Source: a virus. Taken from it: a stretch of 51,854 bases of DNA. Each line of letters starts with the position of its first letter. The first letter of the stretch is position 1. A program made the position numbers and the translations under genes. The stretch spans positions 1 through 51,854 of the IMG/VR virus record IMGVR_UViG_3300020463_000030; one strand, given 5' to 3'. Shown one piece after another: positions 14,572 through 23,818 of the stretch. A model generated the notes under the pieces. It was given only the letters and a program-made list of their open reading frames with translations. It was not told where the DNA came from and searched no databases.

Positions 14572-15312
14572 CCTATTTTCTGGTCTTGGACCGTCTTTTT
14601 CTTTTGCATAAAACCATCCACTTAAACTATATCTTGGATGATCTGCTCCTATACTTACAGGGCTTACAAAATGTGAATTTATATCTACTTTGCTAACATC
14701 CATTAGTACTAGCCTATTTCCAAATGGAATAATACTTTCTTTAATATTCTCTCCAGTCTCATCCATGATGCACAATTGCCCACCCCAGTCTGGTTCCCAA
14801 GTTTTGTTGAAGTAAAATATATATGCACACCACCTGCGTACATCATTGTGCATTCTAAGCCAACTTTGATAATCATAGTATCCGTAGTTTCCGTTTTTGG
14901 CTACCATGTTTGGAAAATTGGTAATTGCACTTGCAAGATCATGAAATGTATAAGCCGGCTTTCCTTGACTGTAATCTTCTTGTACAATATGATTAAATTC
15001 TGTTACAAATGGGTTAGCATGTACTTTTTTTGATCGAGCCGCTACAAACACATGATGAAAATAACTAAAGTTGCCTCGTGCGGCTTCAATATAGTCTTGC
15101 AATGTACTTTGATACTCATCACTTTGCTTGTAATCAACAGGATATGTTCTAACTTCTCTACCAGTAGCCCTCGCACGAAGCTGATATGGCATTTTAGGAG
15201 CCTCTTCGTATAGTGCATTTATATACTTCTCTTCAAGTATATTATCGATAACACAATATCTTTTTACTGCAAAGTCTGCTTTTGCTTGTGTGATTTTTTC
15301 TGTATTAAACAT
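14560..15312 (-). CDS. 2OG-Fe(II) oxygenase, copy A
   Basis: 250 residues. The iron ligands of the prolyl-4-hydroxylase-like fold are visible: H155-N-D157, H214 (NSHFVSPV) and the 2-oxoglutarate arginine R227 (HPRYSLSGWFY), with the conserved DWGGQLCIMD segment between. Such enzymes hydroxylate proteins, sugars or nucleobases using oxygen and 2-oxoglutarate; the substrate here is unknown. It is the downstream member of a tandem pair with copy B, sharing the first 14 residues exactly and most of the core. Its start overlaps copy B's stop by 8 bases. The ligase promoter lies in its last codons. Confidence 0.88.
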   Translation of the reverse strand: MFNTEKITQAKADFAVKRYCVIDNILEEKYINALYEEAPKMPYQLRARATGREVRTYPVDYKQSDEYQSTLQDYIEAARGNFSYFHHVFVAARSKKVHANPFVTEFNHIVQEDYSQGKPAYTFHDLASAITNFPNMVAKNGNYGYYDYQSWLRMHNDVRRWCAYIFYFNKTWEPDWGGQLCIMDETGENIKESIIPFGNRLVLMDVSKVDINSHFVSPVSIGADHPRYSLSGWFYAKEKDGPRPENRLTI

Positions 15313-15314
15313 TA
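15271..15314 (-). repeat. 44-bp direct repeat, copy 1 (5' end of oxygenase A)
   Basis: These 44 bases are identical to 16013-16056. They cover the first 14 codons of oxygenase A and two bases upstream. The surrounding coding sequence of the two genes is clearly diverged, so the perfect identity is exceptional. Confidence 0.9.
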
Positions 15315-16054
15315 GTTCGCCTTTCAGGTCCAGGGCCTTCTTTGTCTTTTTTGTAGAACCATCCTGATAGACTGTACCTTGGTTGCATTGCAGTTCTACT
15401 TACTGGACTAACAAAATGAGAATTCACATCAACTTTATGTGTATCCATTATCACTAGACGATTTCCGTAAGGCACAATACTATCTTTTATAGACCTATTA
15501 TCATCGTCCATTATACATAGTTGGCCTCCCCAGTCAGCCCGCCATGTTTTGTTAAAATAAAATATAAAAGCACACCATCTTCTAATATCAAAGTGTTGAC
15601 TTAACCAACTTTCATCATCATAGTAACCATACGATGGATTTACAACCACGCTGTTAGGAAATCCAGTGATTTCGCTGACAAAGTCGTGGAAAGTAGGTGT
15701 TGGTTTTACTATACTATAATCCTCAGTCACAACATGATTGAATTCAGTAACAAGATAATTTGCATTGTGCAGGTTGCCTTTTGAATTAACAAAGACATGG
15801 TGGAAATAACTAAACCTTCCTTGTACATAATCAGTGTATTCTTTTAATGTAGTACAATAATTTTCAGTGTCTTTATACCCAACTGCAAATTCAGCCTGCT
15901 TATCACCAGCTAATGCTCTGAGAGTATAAGGAAGTTGAGGCACAGCATTATATACTGCTTCGTAGTAGTGTTGTTCAAGTATGTTGTCAATCACACAATA
16001 TCTTTTGGCATGAAAGTCTGCTTTTGCTTGTGTGATTTTTTCTGTATTAAACAT
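15305..16054 (-). CDS. 2OG-Fe(II) oxygenase, copy B
   Basis: 249 residues with the same fold and ligands as copy A: H154-F-D156, H213 and R226. The two copies are near-colinear, with the core (YIFYFNKTW/FIFYFNKTW, DWGGQLCIMD, NSHFVSPVS, PRYSLSGWFY) strongly conserved and other parts diverged, as expected for an old tandem duplication. The exception is the start: 44 bases covering it are identical between copies, suggesting recent gene conversion or constraint. The gene directly precedes copy A and follows the 708-aa virion-type gene (ATG overlaps its stop). Diverged copies imply two related substrates or a heteromer. Confidence 0.88.
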   Translation of the reverse strand: MFNTEKITQAKADFHAKRYCVIDNILEQHYYEAVYNAVPQLPYTLRALAGDKQAEFAVGYKDTENYCTTLKEYTDYVQGRFSYFHHVFVNSKGNLHNANYLVTEFNHVVTEDYSIVKPTPTFHDFVSEITGFPNSVVVNPSYGYYDDESWLSQHFDIRRWCAFIFYFNKTWRADWGGQLCIMDDDNRSIKDSIVPYGNRLVIMDTHKVDVNSHFVSPVSRTAMQPRYSLSGWFYKKDKEGPGPERRTNV

Positions 16055-16056
16055 TA
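16013..16056 (-). repeat. 44-bp direct repeat, copy 2 (5' end of oxygenase B)
   Basis: Identical to 15271-15314, covering the start of oxygenase B. The spacing (742 bases) equals one gene length, so recombination between the repeats would delete or add one oxygenase gene exactly and in frame. Confidence 0.9.
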
Positions 16057-18180
16057 CGAACGCACAATAATTGCATCTGCTTGTGCCACGGTGTAGGTAC
16101 TACTAGTAATTTGTCCAGGATTGGCAGGTAAAGTTTGTGGTATTGGAGCATCTGTTTGTACATTAGCAGTTACAAGTTTGTCTACATTTCTTGCTTCTCG
16201 CATTGCACCTACTGCGGCCTGTCCACCAGTACTGCTGAAGTTCATAACACGTTCTAACAACTCGCTTGCTCCGCCAGCAGTAGTATCTAATGCAAAAGCA
16301 GGCAAGTTTGATGCCAGTTGAATAGCAGTATTGTCCTGAGATTGCACAACACTTAGGTCTAAATCCATTTTTGTACGTATTAGTTTTTCTCTTGCTTGTT
16401 GTTCCTGCATACGTTTAAAATTACGTTGAATAATTTGTGCTCCAGGATTGGCACTAAAGAAGTTTGTTATTAATGTTTTTGCGGCAGCTATAATTGCTTC
16501 AAAGGCCGCAGTTTGTGTTGCATAACTTCCTGCACCGTATACGCCTGCTGGTATAACATAAGGCGACACTGCTGGCGGTGTTGGATCATATGCACCATCA
16601 CAGAAGAAGTCTATTACTTTATAGATTCCTGTGTTTGCACTTGCTGATCCGTCATCGCGTGTAAAAACGTCCATAGCACCTGATGCTATTAGTTTTTCCA
16701 TTTCTATCTTGTTTTGTTGTAAAGGTGCGGCACTGTTATATCCAGCCGCATAGCCAATTACATCGCTAATAGTGTATGTTCCGTTTGGTCCAGTTGCAAG
16801 AGTAATACCACTTTGGGTTTTGTACTGTGTTGTCCAAAAGTTTTTTACATCATCTGTCACATATTGTGTCTGATCTTTTATTAGATCTAAGTCTTTAAAT
16901 GTTTCAGTAGTAGTGGCCGCAGTTGATAATAAATTTGCAGTACTACCGTCGATACCTTTTACTTGTCCAAGGCTTCTTGACAACGCACCGTTAGCAACTG
17001 CTAAATCAACAGGAAGTGCACCAGCAAGACTTGTGCCTAAATCATTGAATTCAGCATTAACTGCGCCGTCGGCAGTGTATATTGCCCGGTCACCCACACT
17101 GGCGGTTCTAAGTGGTGCAGTAAGTGATGAAAAACTTGTAGGAAATAGTTTTTGCGGATTCATAAGATCTCCGCCTTTTGCTATTGCTGACTGTGTGTTT
17201 CCTAATATACCTTTGACATCTCCTAATTCTGCAGTTGATAAACCATCAAATGCATCAAAAACTTGACTCTGTATGTTGTTTGGCAATGCGGGACCAATTT
17301 CTGCTACTTTGTTTAAATCTACCCCTAGACTACCAAGTGTAAGTCCACTTGTGCCAGAATTAACCGCATTGGTTATAGTGCTAAGATCACCACCTAAACT
17401 ACTTGCAATACGAGGATCAACAGATATATCAGCAATCTTATCATACATAGGACCAAGATTACCTGCAAGGTCCATGTTCTTAAGTAATTGCCCAGGAGAT
17501 CCAAGATCACCAATGCTTTCAAAGTTAATTGTTTGTCCAAGGCTGCCTAAGTCAGCTCCAAAATCTGGTAATGCGTTTGTAATGCCAGTAAGGTTACCGC
17601 TCATTATGCCATCCATACCTGGAAATGTACCACCTGCAAATGAACTTGCACTATTGGTTGCGGCAGCGATCATTGAATTAGCACTACCTACAAATCCGTC
17701 TGCACTGCTAAACACACTGCCAAATTTACTTGCACTTCCTAATATATCTCCACCGCTTAAACTTCCGCCCATCACATTGGCCGCTTCTGTGAGTCCTGCT
17801 GGAAGGACACTTCCTATGCCTGTTGCTGGACCTAACACTGAAAGTGCATCGCCTGAAAACACATCAAAGCCTGCACTGAACACATTGTCGCCTAAACCGC
17901 TTGCCATGTTGCTGAATGTTTGTGGCATGGTACCGCCTAAGGCTGCTACTTTACCAATTGTGCCGGTTAATGCAGTGCTTGAACTAAGTCCTTGAAAGGC
18001 AGATTGTGCGCCAGTAAAACTGGCCATACTTACACTGCCTGTTAATCCAGTTACACTGTCTGTAATACTATTTGGAATTCCAAGTCCGCCTACTGAAGAC
18101 AGTGGGTTTCCTCCAATGCCTCCGACCATACCTGCACCAGCAGTAAGTACGGTTGCAGTAATTGCACCACCACAAGCCAT
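16054..18180 (-). CDS. Probable virion protein, Gly/Ser/Ala-rich (708 aa)
   Basis: A low-complexity glycine-, serine- and alanine-rich protein for the first ~480 residues with repeating hydrophobic-glycine patterns (GLSSSTALTG, GSLGQTINFESIGDLGS), then a more ordinary helical C-terminus (FKRMQEQQAREKLIRTKMDL). No enzymatic motif is seen. It sits directly upstream of oxygenase B and downstream of the PAAR gene, in the position where T4-like marine phages carry spike- or baseplate-associated proteins, so a tail component that works with the PAAR tip is the best guess. The ATG directly follows the PAAR gene stop. Confidence 0.6.
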   Translation of the reverse strand: MACGGAITATVLTAGAGMVGGIGGNPLSSVGGLGIPNSITDSVTGLTGSVSMASFTGAQSAFQGLSSSTALTGTIGKVAALGGTMPQTFSNMASGLGDNVFSAGFDVFSGDALSVLGPATGIGSVLPAGLTEAANVMGGSLSGGDILGSASKFGSVFSSADGFVGSANSMIAAATNSASSFAGGTFPGMDGIMSGNLTGITNALPDFGADLGSLGQTINFESIGDLGSPGQLLKNMDLAGNLGPMYDKIADISVDPRIASSLGGDLSTITNAVNSGTSGLTLGSLGVDLNKVAEIGPALPNNIQSQVFDAFDGLSTAELGDVKGILGNTQSAIAKGGDLMNPQKLFPTSFSSLTAPLRTASVGDRAIYTADGAVNAEFNDLGTSLAGALPVDLAVANGALSRSLGQVKGIDGSTANLLSTAATTTETFKDLDLIKDQTQYVTDDVKNFWTTQYKTQSGITLATGPNGTYTISDVIGYAAGYNSAAPLQQNKIEMEKLIASGAMDVFTRDDGSASANTGIYKVIDFFCDGAYDPTPPAVSPYVIPAGVYGAGSYATQTAAFEAIIAAAKTLITNFFSANPGAQIIQRNFKRMQEQQAREKLIRTKMDLDLSVVQSQDNTAIQLASNLPAFALDTTAGGASELLERVMNFSSTGGQAAVGAMREARNVDKLVTANVQTDAPIPQTLPANPGQITSSTYTVAQADAIIVRS

Positions 18181-18181
18181 C

Positions 18182-18475
18182 TTAACCTGCCGGAATAATT
18201 ACGTCAGTACTACCATTTGCTCGTGAGTGTCCACAAGTGTCTGGTGATCCGACATAGTTAATTGGTTTGCCTGTTGCTATTACACTTAATGAACCAAGTG
18301 TTGTTTTTGCCGCACAATGAATTCCGCAACCTGGAGCTCCGCAACATGGATGAGGGGTTACAGATGTTCCTATCAAACAAGCAGGTCTGCCGTTTATTAT
18401 TACACTGGTTGCACCTGCACCTATTGCGGCTCCACCTGCTGAGTTTACGTCACCTATTCTAACTGCTCCTGGCAT
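18182..18475 (-). CDS. 5.4: PAAR-repeat spike-tip protein (T4 gp5.4-like)
   Basis: 97 residues with the PAAR pattern: PGAVRIGDVNSAGGAAIGAG at the start, repeated short beta-turns, SVIINGRPACLIGTSVTPHPCC, and later GSTDVIIPAG. Histidines and cysteines (H42, C44, C45, H52, C53, H79-type positions) fit the metal-binding tip. In T4 and type VI systems this small cone caps the central spike and pierces the outer membrane. Context fits: the 708-aa virion-type protein follows and a 98-aa small protein precedes it. Confidence 0.88.
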   Translation of the reverse strand: MPGAVRIGDVNSAGGAAIGAGATSVIINGRPACLIGTSVTPHPCCGAPGCGIHCAAKTTLGSLSVIATGKPINYVGSPDTCGHSRANGSTDVIIPAG

Positions 18476-18477
18476 TT

Positions 18478-18774
18478 TTATCCTGTCAATATAGTTTTCT
18501 TTGGTGTAACAATACCTGTTACTGCTTGAATATATGTAGCATGTACATCCATACTAGTTTCACAAGTAAGTGTTATATTGTTTGTATTTATGGTTACATT
18601 TTTAGCAAAATCAGCACTCATCATAGCAGGTAAAAGTTGTACACCATTTTGTGTAGGTAATAAACTGAATGGGTTTGATATTACAGTTTTATTATCATCA
18701 CTGCTTACAATTTTACAGATTATTTCGCTACTATCACTTAATCGCAGTGAGTAAATTTTGTCTTTTTCAAACAT
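18478..18774 (-). CDS. Small beta-rich protein (98 aa), probably virion or assembly
   Basis: The start MFEKDKIYSLRLSDSSEIICKIVSS reads like a small Sm-like or OB-type barrel, with alternating strands (NKTVISNPFSLLP; VTINTNNITLTC). It lies directly upstream of PAAR with only two bases between stop and the next ATG, a pairing that would fit a small baseplate or spike-associated protein. No family can be named with confidence. Confidence 0.6.
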   Translation of the reverse strand: MFEKDKIYSLRLSDSSEIICKIVSSDDNKTVISNPFSLLPTQNGVQLLPAMMSADFAKNVTINTNNITLTCETSMDVHATYIQAVTGIVTPKKTILTG

Positions 18775-19986
18775 TTAATCAAATCCTTTATCAATAATTG
18801 CAGTTTCCCTTGCTGGAAAATAGTCATGTTGTGTGCCCTCACGTTTGAGATCAAGGGTTAGACAATGTAATCCTCCATCCCAAAAATACCTATGCCGCCA
18901 AGGCACGTACACAGGTTCCATTTTGTGTTTCTTTAAGAATGCATTTACAATTTCATTATCTGGTTGACTTATACAAACATGATGTTCATCAAGAACCAGT
19001 ACATTTACATCAAATACTGTTTCTTCAACATAGCCTACCCAATCTTGTAGCCATGTTTCTACAAAGTTTGTGAATTCATCATTTTCTTCTTCGCCTGGCA
19101 CCCACCATTTGCCGGCATTTTTCTTTTTCATTTTTAGGAATGGCAGAACTTTCTCCCAACTTTGATCAGGCAAATAGCAAACGTCCCAGTCTGGAAAGGT
19201 ATCCTCGTAAGTTTGTATCTGGTTTAAACTTACTATTGCACCAGGTTTGATCGTATGAAAACAAGCATCGTTATGTCCGCCAATGTTTAGTACATTGATT
19301 CTAAAATTTGAAAACATGTTTTTAAACTGTTCAATATAATACTTAACTAAAAGCTGATTCATTTTACCTTTGTCATCAATGTATATATCTCGTCCAATCA
19401 CAGTCACCGACGGAGCAGACATAGCAAAGCTAATGGGTGCTTCTTGTTTACATATTCCTAAAATTTCATTGTGTATAAAAGGAAGATTACTAAATGGTTG
19501 ATCATTGTAAAATCTTTCTATATAATCAGTATATGATGGCCAATCTGGAGCACCATCGCCTTTGTGATTAGCAAAAGATGTTTCGCTTAGTGGCGAATTT
19601 ATGTATTTAAAATCCTTATCATATCTATCAAGTGATTGTTTTATTCCAGGATGATCTTCACCAGTATAAAACAAAGTGTCACCAATTACCAACTGACCAT
19701 CTCTTGGTTGTAACGGACTACGTGGTATTAGTGACAATGTTCCATCGTGATCGGTATAATTAATGATAGAATCATTTTTATCAATCACTGGTCGAATAAC
19801 TGTACAACCAAAGTCCTTCAACACCCTGTGAAAACCTTCGAGATCCTCTTGTGTTTCGTGAGCAATGCGTTGTAGTGCAGATCGTACTTTGATGTTTTTA
19901 ATATCACGGAAAAACTCAGGTGAGTAGCATTCTCCAAGCATTACTGTTTGGAGTTTATCCCACTTGTTCCAGACATTGTAATTCAT
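18775..19986 (-). CDS. Amidinotransferase-like pentein enzyme
   Basis: 403 residues of the pentein (arginine deiminase / glycine amidinotransferase) fold. Visible signatures: an N-terminal VMLGECYSPEFF segment (family VxVGx), the His-x-Asp element GGHNDACFH (H238, D240), and the nucleophile in GGLHCLTLDL (C375). Family members transfer an amidino group from arginine to glycine or related amines or hydrolyse guanidino groups. Amidinotransferase-like genes are known in marine cyanophages, but the substrate is not established. It is the most downstream gene of the nrd group, 8 bases after glutaredoxin; arginine use could tie it to the host's nitrogen economy, which the riboswitch also senses. 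Confidence 0.85.
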   Translation of the reverse strand: MNYNVWNKWDKLQTVMLGECYSPEFFRDIKNIKVRSALQRIAHETQEDLEGFHRVLKDFGCTVIRPVIDKNDSIINYTDHDGTLSLIPRSPLQPRDGQLVIGDTLFYTGEDHPGIKQSLDRYDKDFKYINSPLSETSFANHKGDGAPDWPSYTDYIERFYNDQPFSNLPFIHNEILGICKQEAPISFAMSAPSVTVIGRDIYIDDKGKMNQLLVKYYIEQFKNMFSNFRINVLNIGGHNDACFHTIKPGAIVSLNQIQTYEDTFPDWDVCYLPDQSWEKVLPFLKMKKKNAGKWWVPGEEENDEFTNFVETWLQDWVGYVEETVFDVNVLVLDEHHVCISQPDNEIVNAFLKKHKMEPVYVPWRHRYFWDGGLHCLTLDLKREGTQHDYFPARETAIIDKGFD

Positions 19987-19994
19987 GCAACTAC

Positions 19995-20243
19995 TTAGTA
20001 GCCGGTACCATTGAACCCTGTATTTTCTATGTAGTCACACAGATCTTCGTAACCACCAACCAAGTGTCCATGTATTACAATTTGTGGAGCAGTTTTTGCA
20101 TTAGGTGCAATCTCTAGTAGTTGCTCTCGTGTAACGTCTGTGCCTATCTTGTATTGCTTATACTTTACACCCATGTGATCAAATAAGTCTTTGGCTGCAT
20201 CGCAATAACCACACAAGTCTTTTGTATAAATTTCAATACTCAT
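19995..20243 (-). CDS. Glutaredoxin
   Basis: 82 residues with redox motif CGYC (C11-C14), the cis-proline TAP (51-53), and the glutathione-binding GGYEDL (63-68): the complete glutaredoxin-3-type fold. It likely re-reduces the phage ribonucleotide reductase, whose genes lie immediately upstream in the same operon (its ATG overlaps the nrdB stop by 4 bases). Glutathione reductase would be supplied by the host. Confidence 0.95.
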   Translation of the reverse strand: MSIEIYTKDLCGYCDAAKDLFDHMGVKYKQYKIGTDVTREQLLEIAPNAKTAPQIVIHGHLVGGYEDLCDYIENTGFNGTGY

Positions 20244-21364
20244 AAACTAAATCCTGCAAAGCTATTTTTATCTACGTCTTGTTTTGTTCCGCCGTTAACA
20301 TAACTAGTTATCTCCGTTTCCTGTGGAGCAACCTGTACATCACCACCTGCAATCCACTTTTGTGTCCAAGGTAATGGATTACTTGCACCTTTGTAGCTAC
20401 TTGGTACACCAACTGCGATCATACGTTTGTTTGCAATCCACTGTACATATTCTTTCAGTAACTGTGCATTCAGTCCAATCATCGATCCATCTTTGAATAA
20501 ATAGTCCGCCCACGCACATTCTTGTTCTACTGCGTCCTCAAACATTTTTATTACTAGTGGTTCACACTCTTCTTTGATTTTAACAAAGTCTGGATCATCT
20601 TGTGGTAGTATTTTCATCAGTTGTTGAGTACTTGCTAGGTGGACATTTTCATCTCTTGCAATAAACTTAATAATTTTAGCATTACCTTCCATTTTCTTGA
20701 GTTCAGCAAATGCCCAACTACAAGCAAAGGATACATAAAAACGTACACCTTCAAGGATGTTTACACTTGCTAAACAGGTCCATAGTTTTTTCTTCAGTTC
20801 ATACATATCAATTACAATTTTTTTGCCGTTGACAGTATGTGTTCCTTCACCTAACAGATTATAGTAACTGCATGTTTTTATTAGATCATCATAGTAGGAA
20901 GTAATATCATCACCACATTCAATAATCTCTTGTATATCCATCATCTCATCAAATACCTTGCTTGGGTTCGAATATACATTACGGATAATATGCGTGTAAC
21001 TTTTTGAATGTATTGTTTCACTAAACGTCCAGGTAATGATCCAGTTCTCTAACTCAGGTAAACTCACAATAGGAGAAAATGCTTCATTGGGGGCTCTACC
21101 TTGCACACTGTCTAACAGTATCTGTCTTTTAAGATTGCTAGTAAAAATATGCTTTTCATTAGCAGTAAGTTCTTTAAAATCCTTGGCATCGCGTAGTACA
21201 TCTACTTCTTCAGGACGCCAAAAGAATCCTAACTGCTTGTCAGTTAGTTTATCAAACTGTCTGTACTTTAATGTATCATATCTTTGTATTCCGACTCCGC
21301 CTGCTGGATCTAAAAATGCTAAACTTGTCGTATGGTCTCTATTTGCGGTATTTAATACACTCAT
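20240..21364 (-). CDS. nrdB: Ribonucleotide reductase class Ia, beta subunit
   Basis: 374 residues, near the E. coli length, with all di-iron ligands and radical site aligned: D85 (LLDS), E116 and H119 (ETIH), radical tyrosine Y123 (HSKSYTH), and the second ligand set in LEGVRFYVSF and ARDENVHL. The C-terminal tail (KNSFAGFSL) is the peptide that docks on NrdA. It generates the tyrosyl radical needed for reduction of ribonucleotides to deoxyribonucleotides for phage DNA synthesis. Follows nrdA by 9 bases and overlaps glutaredoxin. Confidence 0.97.
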   Translation of the reverse strand: MSVLNTANRDHTTSLAFLDPAGGVGIQRYDTLKYRQFDKLTDKQLGFFWRPEEVDVLRDAKDFKELTANEKHIFTSNLKRQILLDSVQGRAPNEAFSPIVSLPELENWIITWTFSETIHSKSYTHIIRNVYSNPSKVFDEMMDIQEIIECGDDITSYYDDLIKTCSYYNLLGEGTHTVNGKKIVIDMYELKKKLWTCLASVNILEGVRFYVSFACSWAFAELKKMEGNAKIIKFIARDENVHLASTQQLMKILPQDDPDFVKIKEECEPLVIKMFEDAVEQECAWADYLFKDGSMIGLNAQLLKEYVQWIANKRMIAVGVPSSYKGASNPLPWTQKWIAGGDVQVAPQETEITSYVNGGTKQDVDKNSFAGFSL

Positions 21365-21373
21365 TATTTCTTC

Positions 21374-23677
21374 CTATATTGTGCAACTTTCACATTCTTC
21401 TTCAAATGTGTCTTCAATTACTATTTGTTGTGTTTGTGTTTCGTTCATTTTATCAATATCAATTTCTCCAGCACCGTCAAAAGTGTTGAAGTAATACAAC
21501 TGCTTGTGGCCATATTTATAGCAAAGCAATAGATGTTGTAGCATAACGCTCATTGGTATCTTTTCATCATCGAAGTGTACGGGGTTGTAAGATGTGTTTA
21601 CACTTATGCCCTGGTCAATATATTTTTGCATAACTGCCATAATTTTTAAGTAACCTTCTGGAGACTTTTGATCCCATAACAGCTCATACTTGTTTTTGTA
21701 ACGTGCATATCCTGGAACTACTTGTTTAAGTACGCCATCTTTGCTTTGCTTAATACTTACAAATGCTCTTGGAGGTTCAATACCATTTGTACTGTTGCTT
21801 ATTTGTGCTGATGTTTCAGCAGGCATAAGTGCCATTAGTGTTGAATTACGTATGCCAGTTTTTCTCAGTTGTGTTCGTAGTCCTGTCCAATCTACTGCAT
21901 CAACATGTACTACAAGTTCGTCAACATCTTTCTTATATGTGTCAACGGGTAGCACACCATCTGAATATTTTGTTTCATCATTCATCGGACATGCACCAAA
22001 CTCTTCTGCAAGATCTGCACTTGCTTTTATTAAGTAATAACTCCAGTGTTGAGCCCATGTATCTACTAGTTTAAGTGCATCTGGATCACTGTAACTGGTA
22101 TCATTTCTGGCAAGAAAGTATGCAAGATTTATTATACCAACACCTAAAGGACGTCTACCTTCCGTTGCCATTTGTGCGGCAATGATTGGATAGTTTTGAT
22201 AACTTAATAGTGCATCAAGTCCACGTACTGCCAGTGTACATGCCTTTTCCATGTCCTCTGGATTTGTAAAACTGCCCCAATTAATTGCACTTAATGTACA
22301 CAATGCAATTTCACCTGTAACATCATTTATATCGTTTAGAGGCTTGGTTGGCAAGTCTATTTCACAACACAAGTTGCTTTGCTTTATCGGTGCAACATCT
22401 GTTTTAAAACTACTGTGTTCATTTGCATGATCAACATTTTGCAAGTATATTCTTCCTGTGTCTTTTCTTTCTTGCATAAAAGCAGAAAAAAGTTCTGTGG
22501 CACTTATTTTCTTTTTACGTACACTTGTTTTGCGTTCGGCCGCTTCGTATAGTTCTCTAAACTTGTCTTGATCTTGAAAGAAGGCATCATATAGTCCAGG
22601 AACATCATTGGGAGAGAATAGTGTAATATCACCGCCACTCATTAAACGTTCGTACATAAGTTTGTTAAACTGTACACCGTAGTCCATATGCCTGACACGA
22701 TTATCTTCTGTGCCTTTATTATTTTTAAGCACAAGCAAATCTTCTACTTCTAAATGCCATAGTGGATAGTAAAGTGTCGCCGCTCCGTTACGTACACCCC
22801 CTTGTGAACAACTGCGTGTGGCCGCTTGAAACATTTTGTAAAATGGAACAACACCTGTGTGATATGCATCGCCATTTCGTATTGGCGAACCTAATGCTCT
22901 AATACGTCCGCCATTGATACCAATGCCTGCTTTCTGTGAAACATATTTTACAATAGAACTTGATGTTGCATTAATACTGTCTAAACTATCATCTGCCTCG
23001 ATTAGCACACAACTTGAAAACTGTCGTTGTGGTGTACGTACACCGGCCATAACTGGTGTTGGCAAACTTATCTGGTGTGTGCTGATAGCATCGTAGTAAT
23101 CTTTCACCCAACGTAGTCTTATCTTCTTATCATAATCTTGAAACAGTGTACACGCAATTAACATATAACACATCTGTGGAGTTTCATACAAAGTTTTTGT
23201 TACTCTGTTTTGCACAAGATACTTGCCACGAAACTGCTCCATAGCGGCATATGTAAGTTGCTCATCACGTTCATGCTTTATCCAGCCATTGATAGTATTC
23301 CATTCTTCTTCGGTGTATTCACTTAACAGTTCTGCATCGTAGAAACCTTTTTCTACATTGTGCTTGACAAGTTTATAAACATGCCAATGATCAAAACCAC
23401 CATACACCATTTTGTTTATATGATAACTTATTAATCTACCAGCGACAGTTTGATAGTTTGGTGTTTCTTCTGATATTAAATCAGCGGCACTTTTTATCAG
23501 TGTTTCTTGAATATCTGTAGTTGAGATACCCTCATAAAATTGTACATTGCTACTAATTTCAACTTGACTAGCACTTACTCCAGCTATGTTTTCTGTTGCC
23601 CAGTAAACTACCTTGTGTAGTTTTTCTATATCCAATGGTTCTCTTTTGCCGTCACGTTTAGTAACTTGTATTGTCAT
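21374..23677 (-). CDS. nrdA: Ribonucleotide reductase class Ia, alpha subunit
   Basis: 767 residues. N-terminal ATP-cone (VTKRDGKREPLD onwards), catalytic domain with the redox cysteine in FSSCVLIE, the active-site SNLCCEIDLP region and MPAETSAQISNSTNGIEPP, and a C-terminal thiol pair CESC (762-765) for reduction by glutaredoxin. The ATP-cone is kept, so dATP feedback inhibition may be retained, which is notable for a phage enzyme. A sigma70-type promoter and a 12-bp palindrome lie in the 236-base gap upstream; the Shine-Dalgarno AAAGG precedes the ATG. Confidence 0.97.
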   Translation of the reverse strand: MTIQVTKRDGKREPLDIEKLHKVVYWATENIAGVSASQVEISSNVQFYEGISTTDIQETLIKSAADLISEETPNYQTVAGRLISYHINKMVYGGFDHWHVYKLVKHNVEKGFYDAELLSEYTEEEWNTINGWIKHERDEQLTYAAMEQFRGKYLVQNRVTKTLYETPQMCYMLIACTLFQDYDKKIRLRWVKDYYDAISTHQISLPTPVMAGVRTPQRQFSSCVLIEADDSLDSINATSSSIVKYVSQKAGIGINGGRIRALGSPIRNGDAYHTGVVPFYKMFQAATRSCSQGGVRNGAATLYYPLWHLEVEDLLVLKNNKGTEDNRVRHMDYGVQFNKLMYERLMSGGDITLFSPNDVPGLYDAFFQDQDKFRELYEAAERKTSVRKKKISATELFSAFMQERKDTGRIYLQNVDHANEHSSFKTDVAPIKQSNLCCEIDLPTKPLNDINDVTGEIALCTLSAINWGSFTNPEDMEKACTLAVRGLDALLSYQNYPIIAAQMATEGRRPLGVGIINLAYFLARNDTSYSDPDALKLVDTWAQHWSYYLIKASADLAEEFGACPMNDETKYSDGVLPVDTYKKDVDELVVHVDAVDWTGLRTQLRKTGIRNSTLMALMPAETSAQISNSTNGIEPPRAFVSIKQSKDGVLKQVVPGYARYKNKYELLWDQKSPEGYLKIMAVMQKYIDQGISVNTSYNPVHFDDEKIPMSVMLQHLLLCYKYGHKQLYYFNTFDGAGEIDIDKMNETQTQQIVIEDTFEEECESCTI

Positions 23678-23818
23678 TTTGAGGGGGCCTTTCTATCGAA
23701 TCTTGTGTACAAACATAGCAGAGTCTATGCTTCTTGTTATTTTTGGATTATCTAATGTTTTCATATTTACTAATTTATCTACATTCCAATACAGTGTGTA
23801 TAATATAGTGCTCACCTG

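Noticed and set aside
17273-17995. 240-codon plus-strand frame opposite the 708-aa gene
   Set aside because: Pro/Leu/Ser-rich antisense of a Gly/Ser/Ala-rich gene; no motif or ribosome binding site.
23694-23765. A 23-codon minus-strand frame in the nrdA leader
   Set aside because: No Shine-Dalgarno and no recognisable peptide; possible leader peptide but unsupported.
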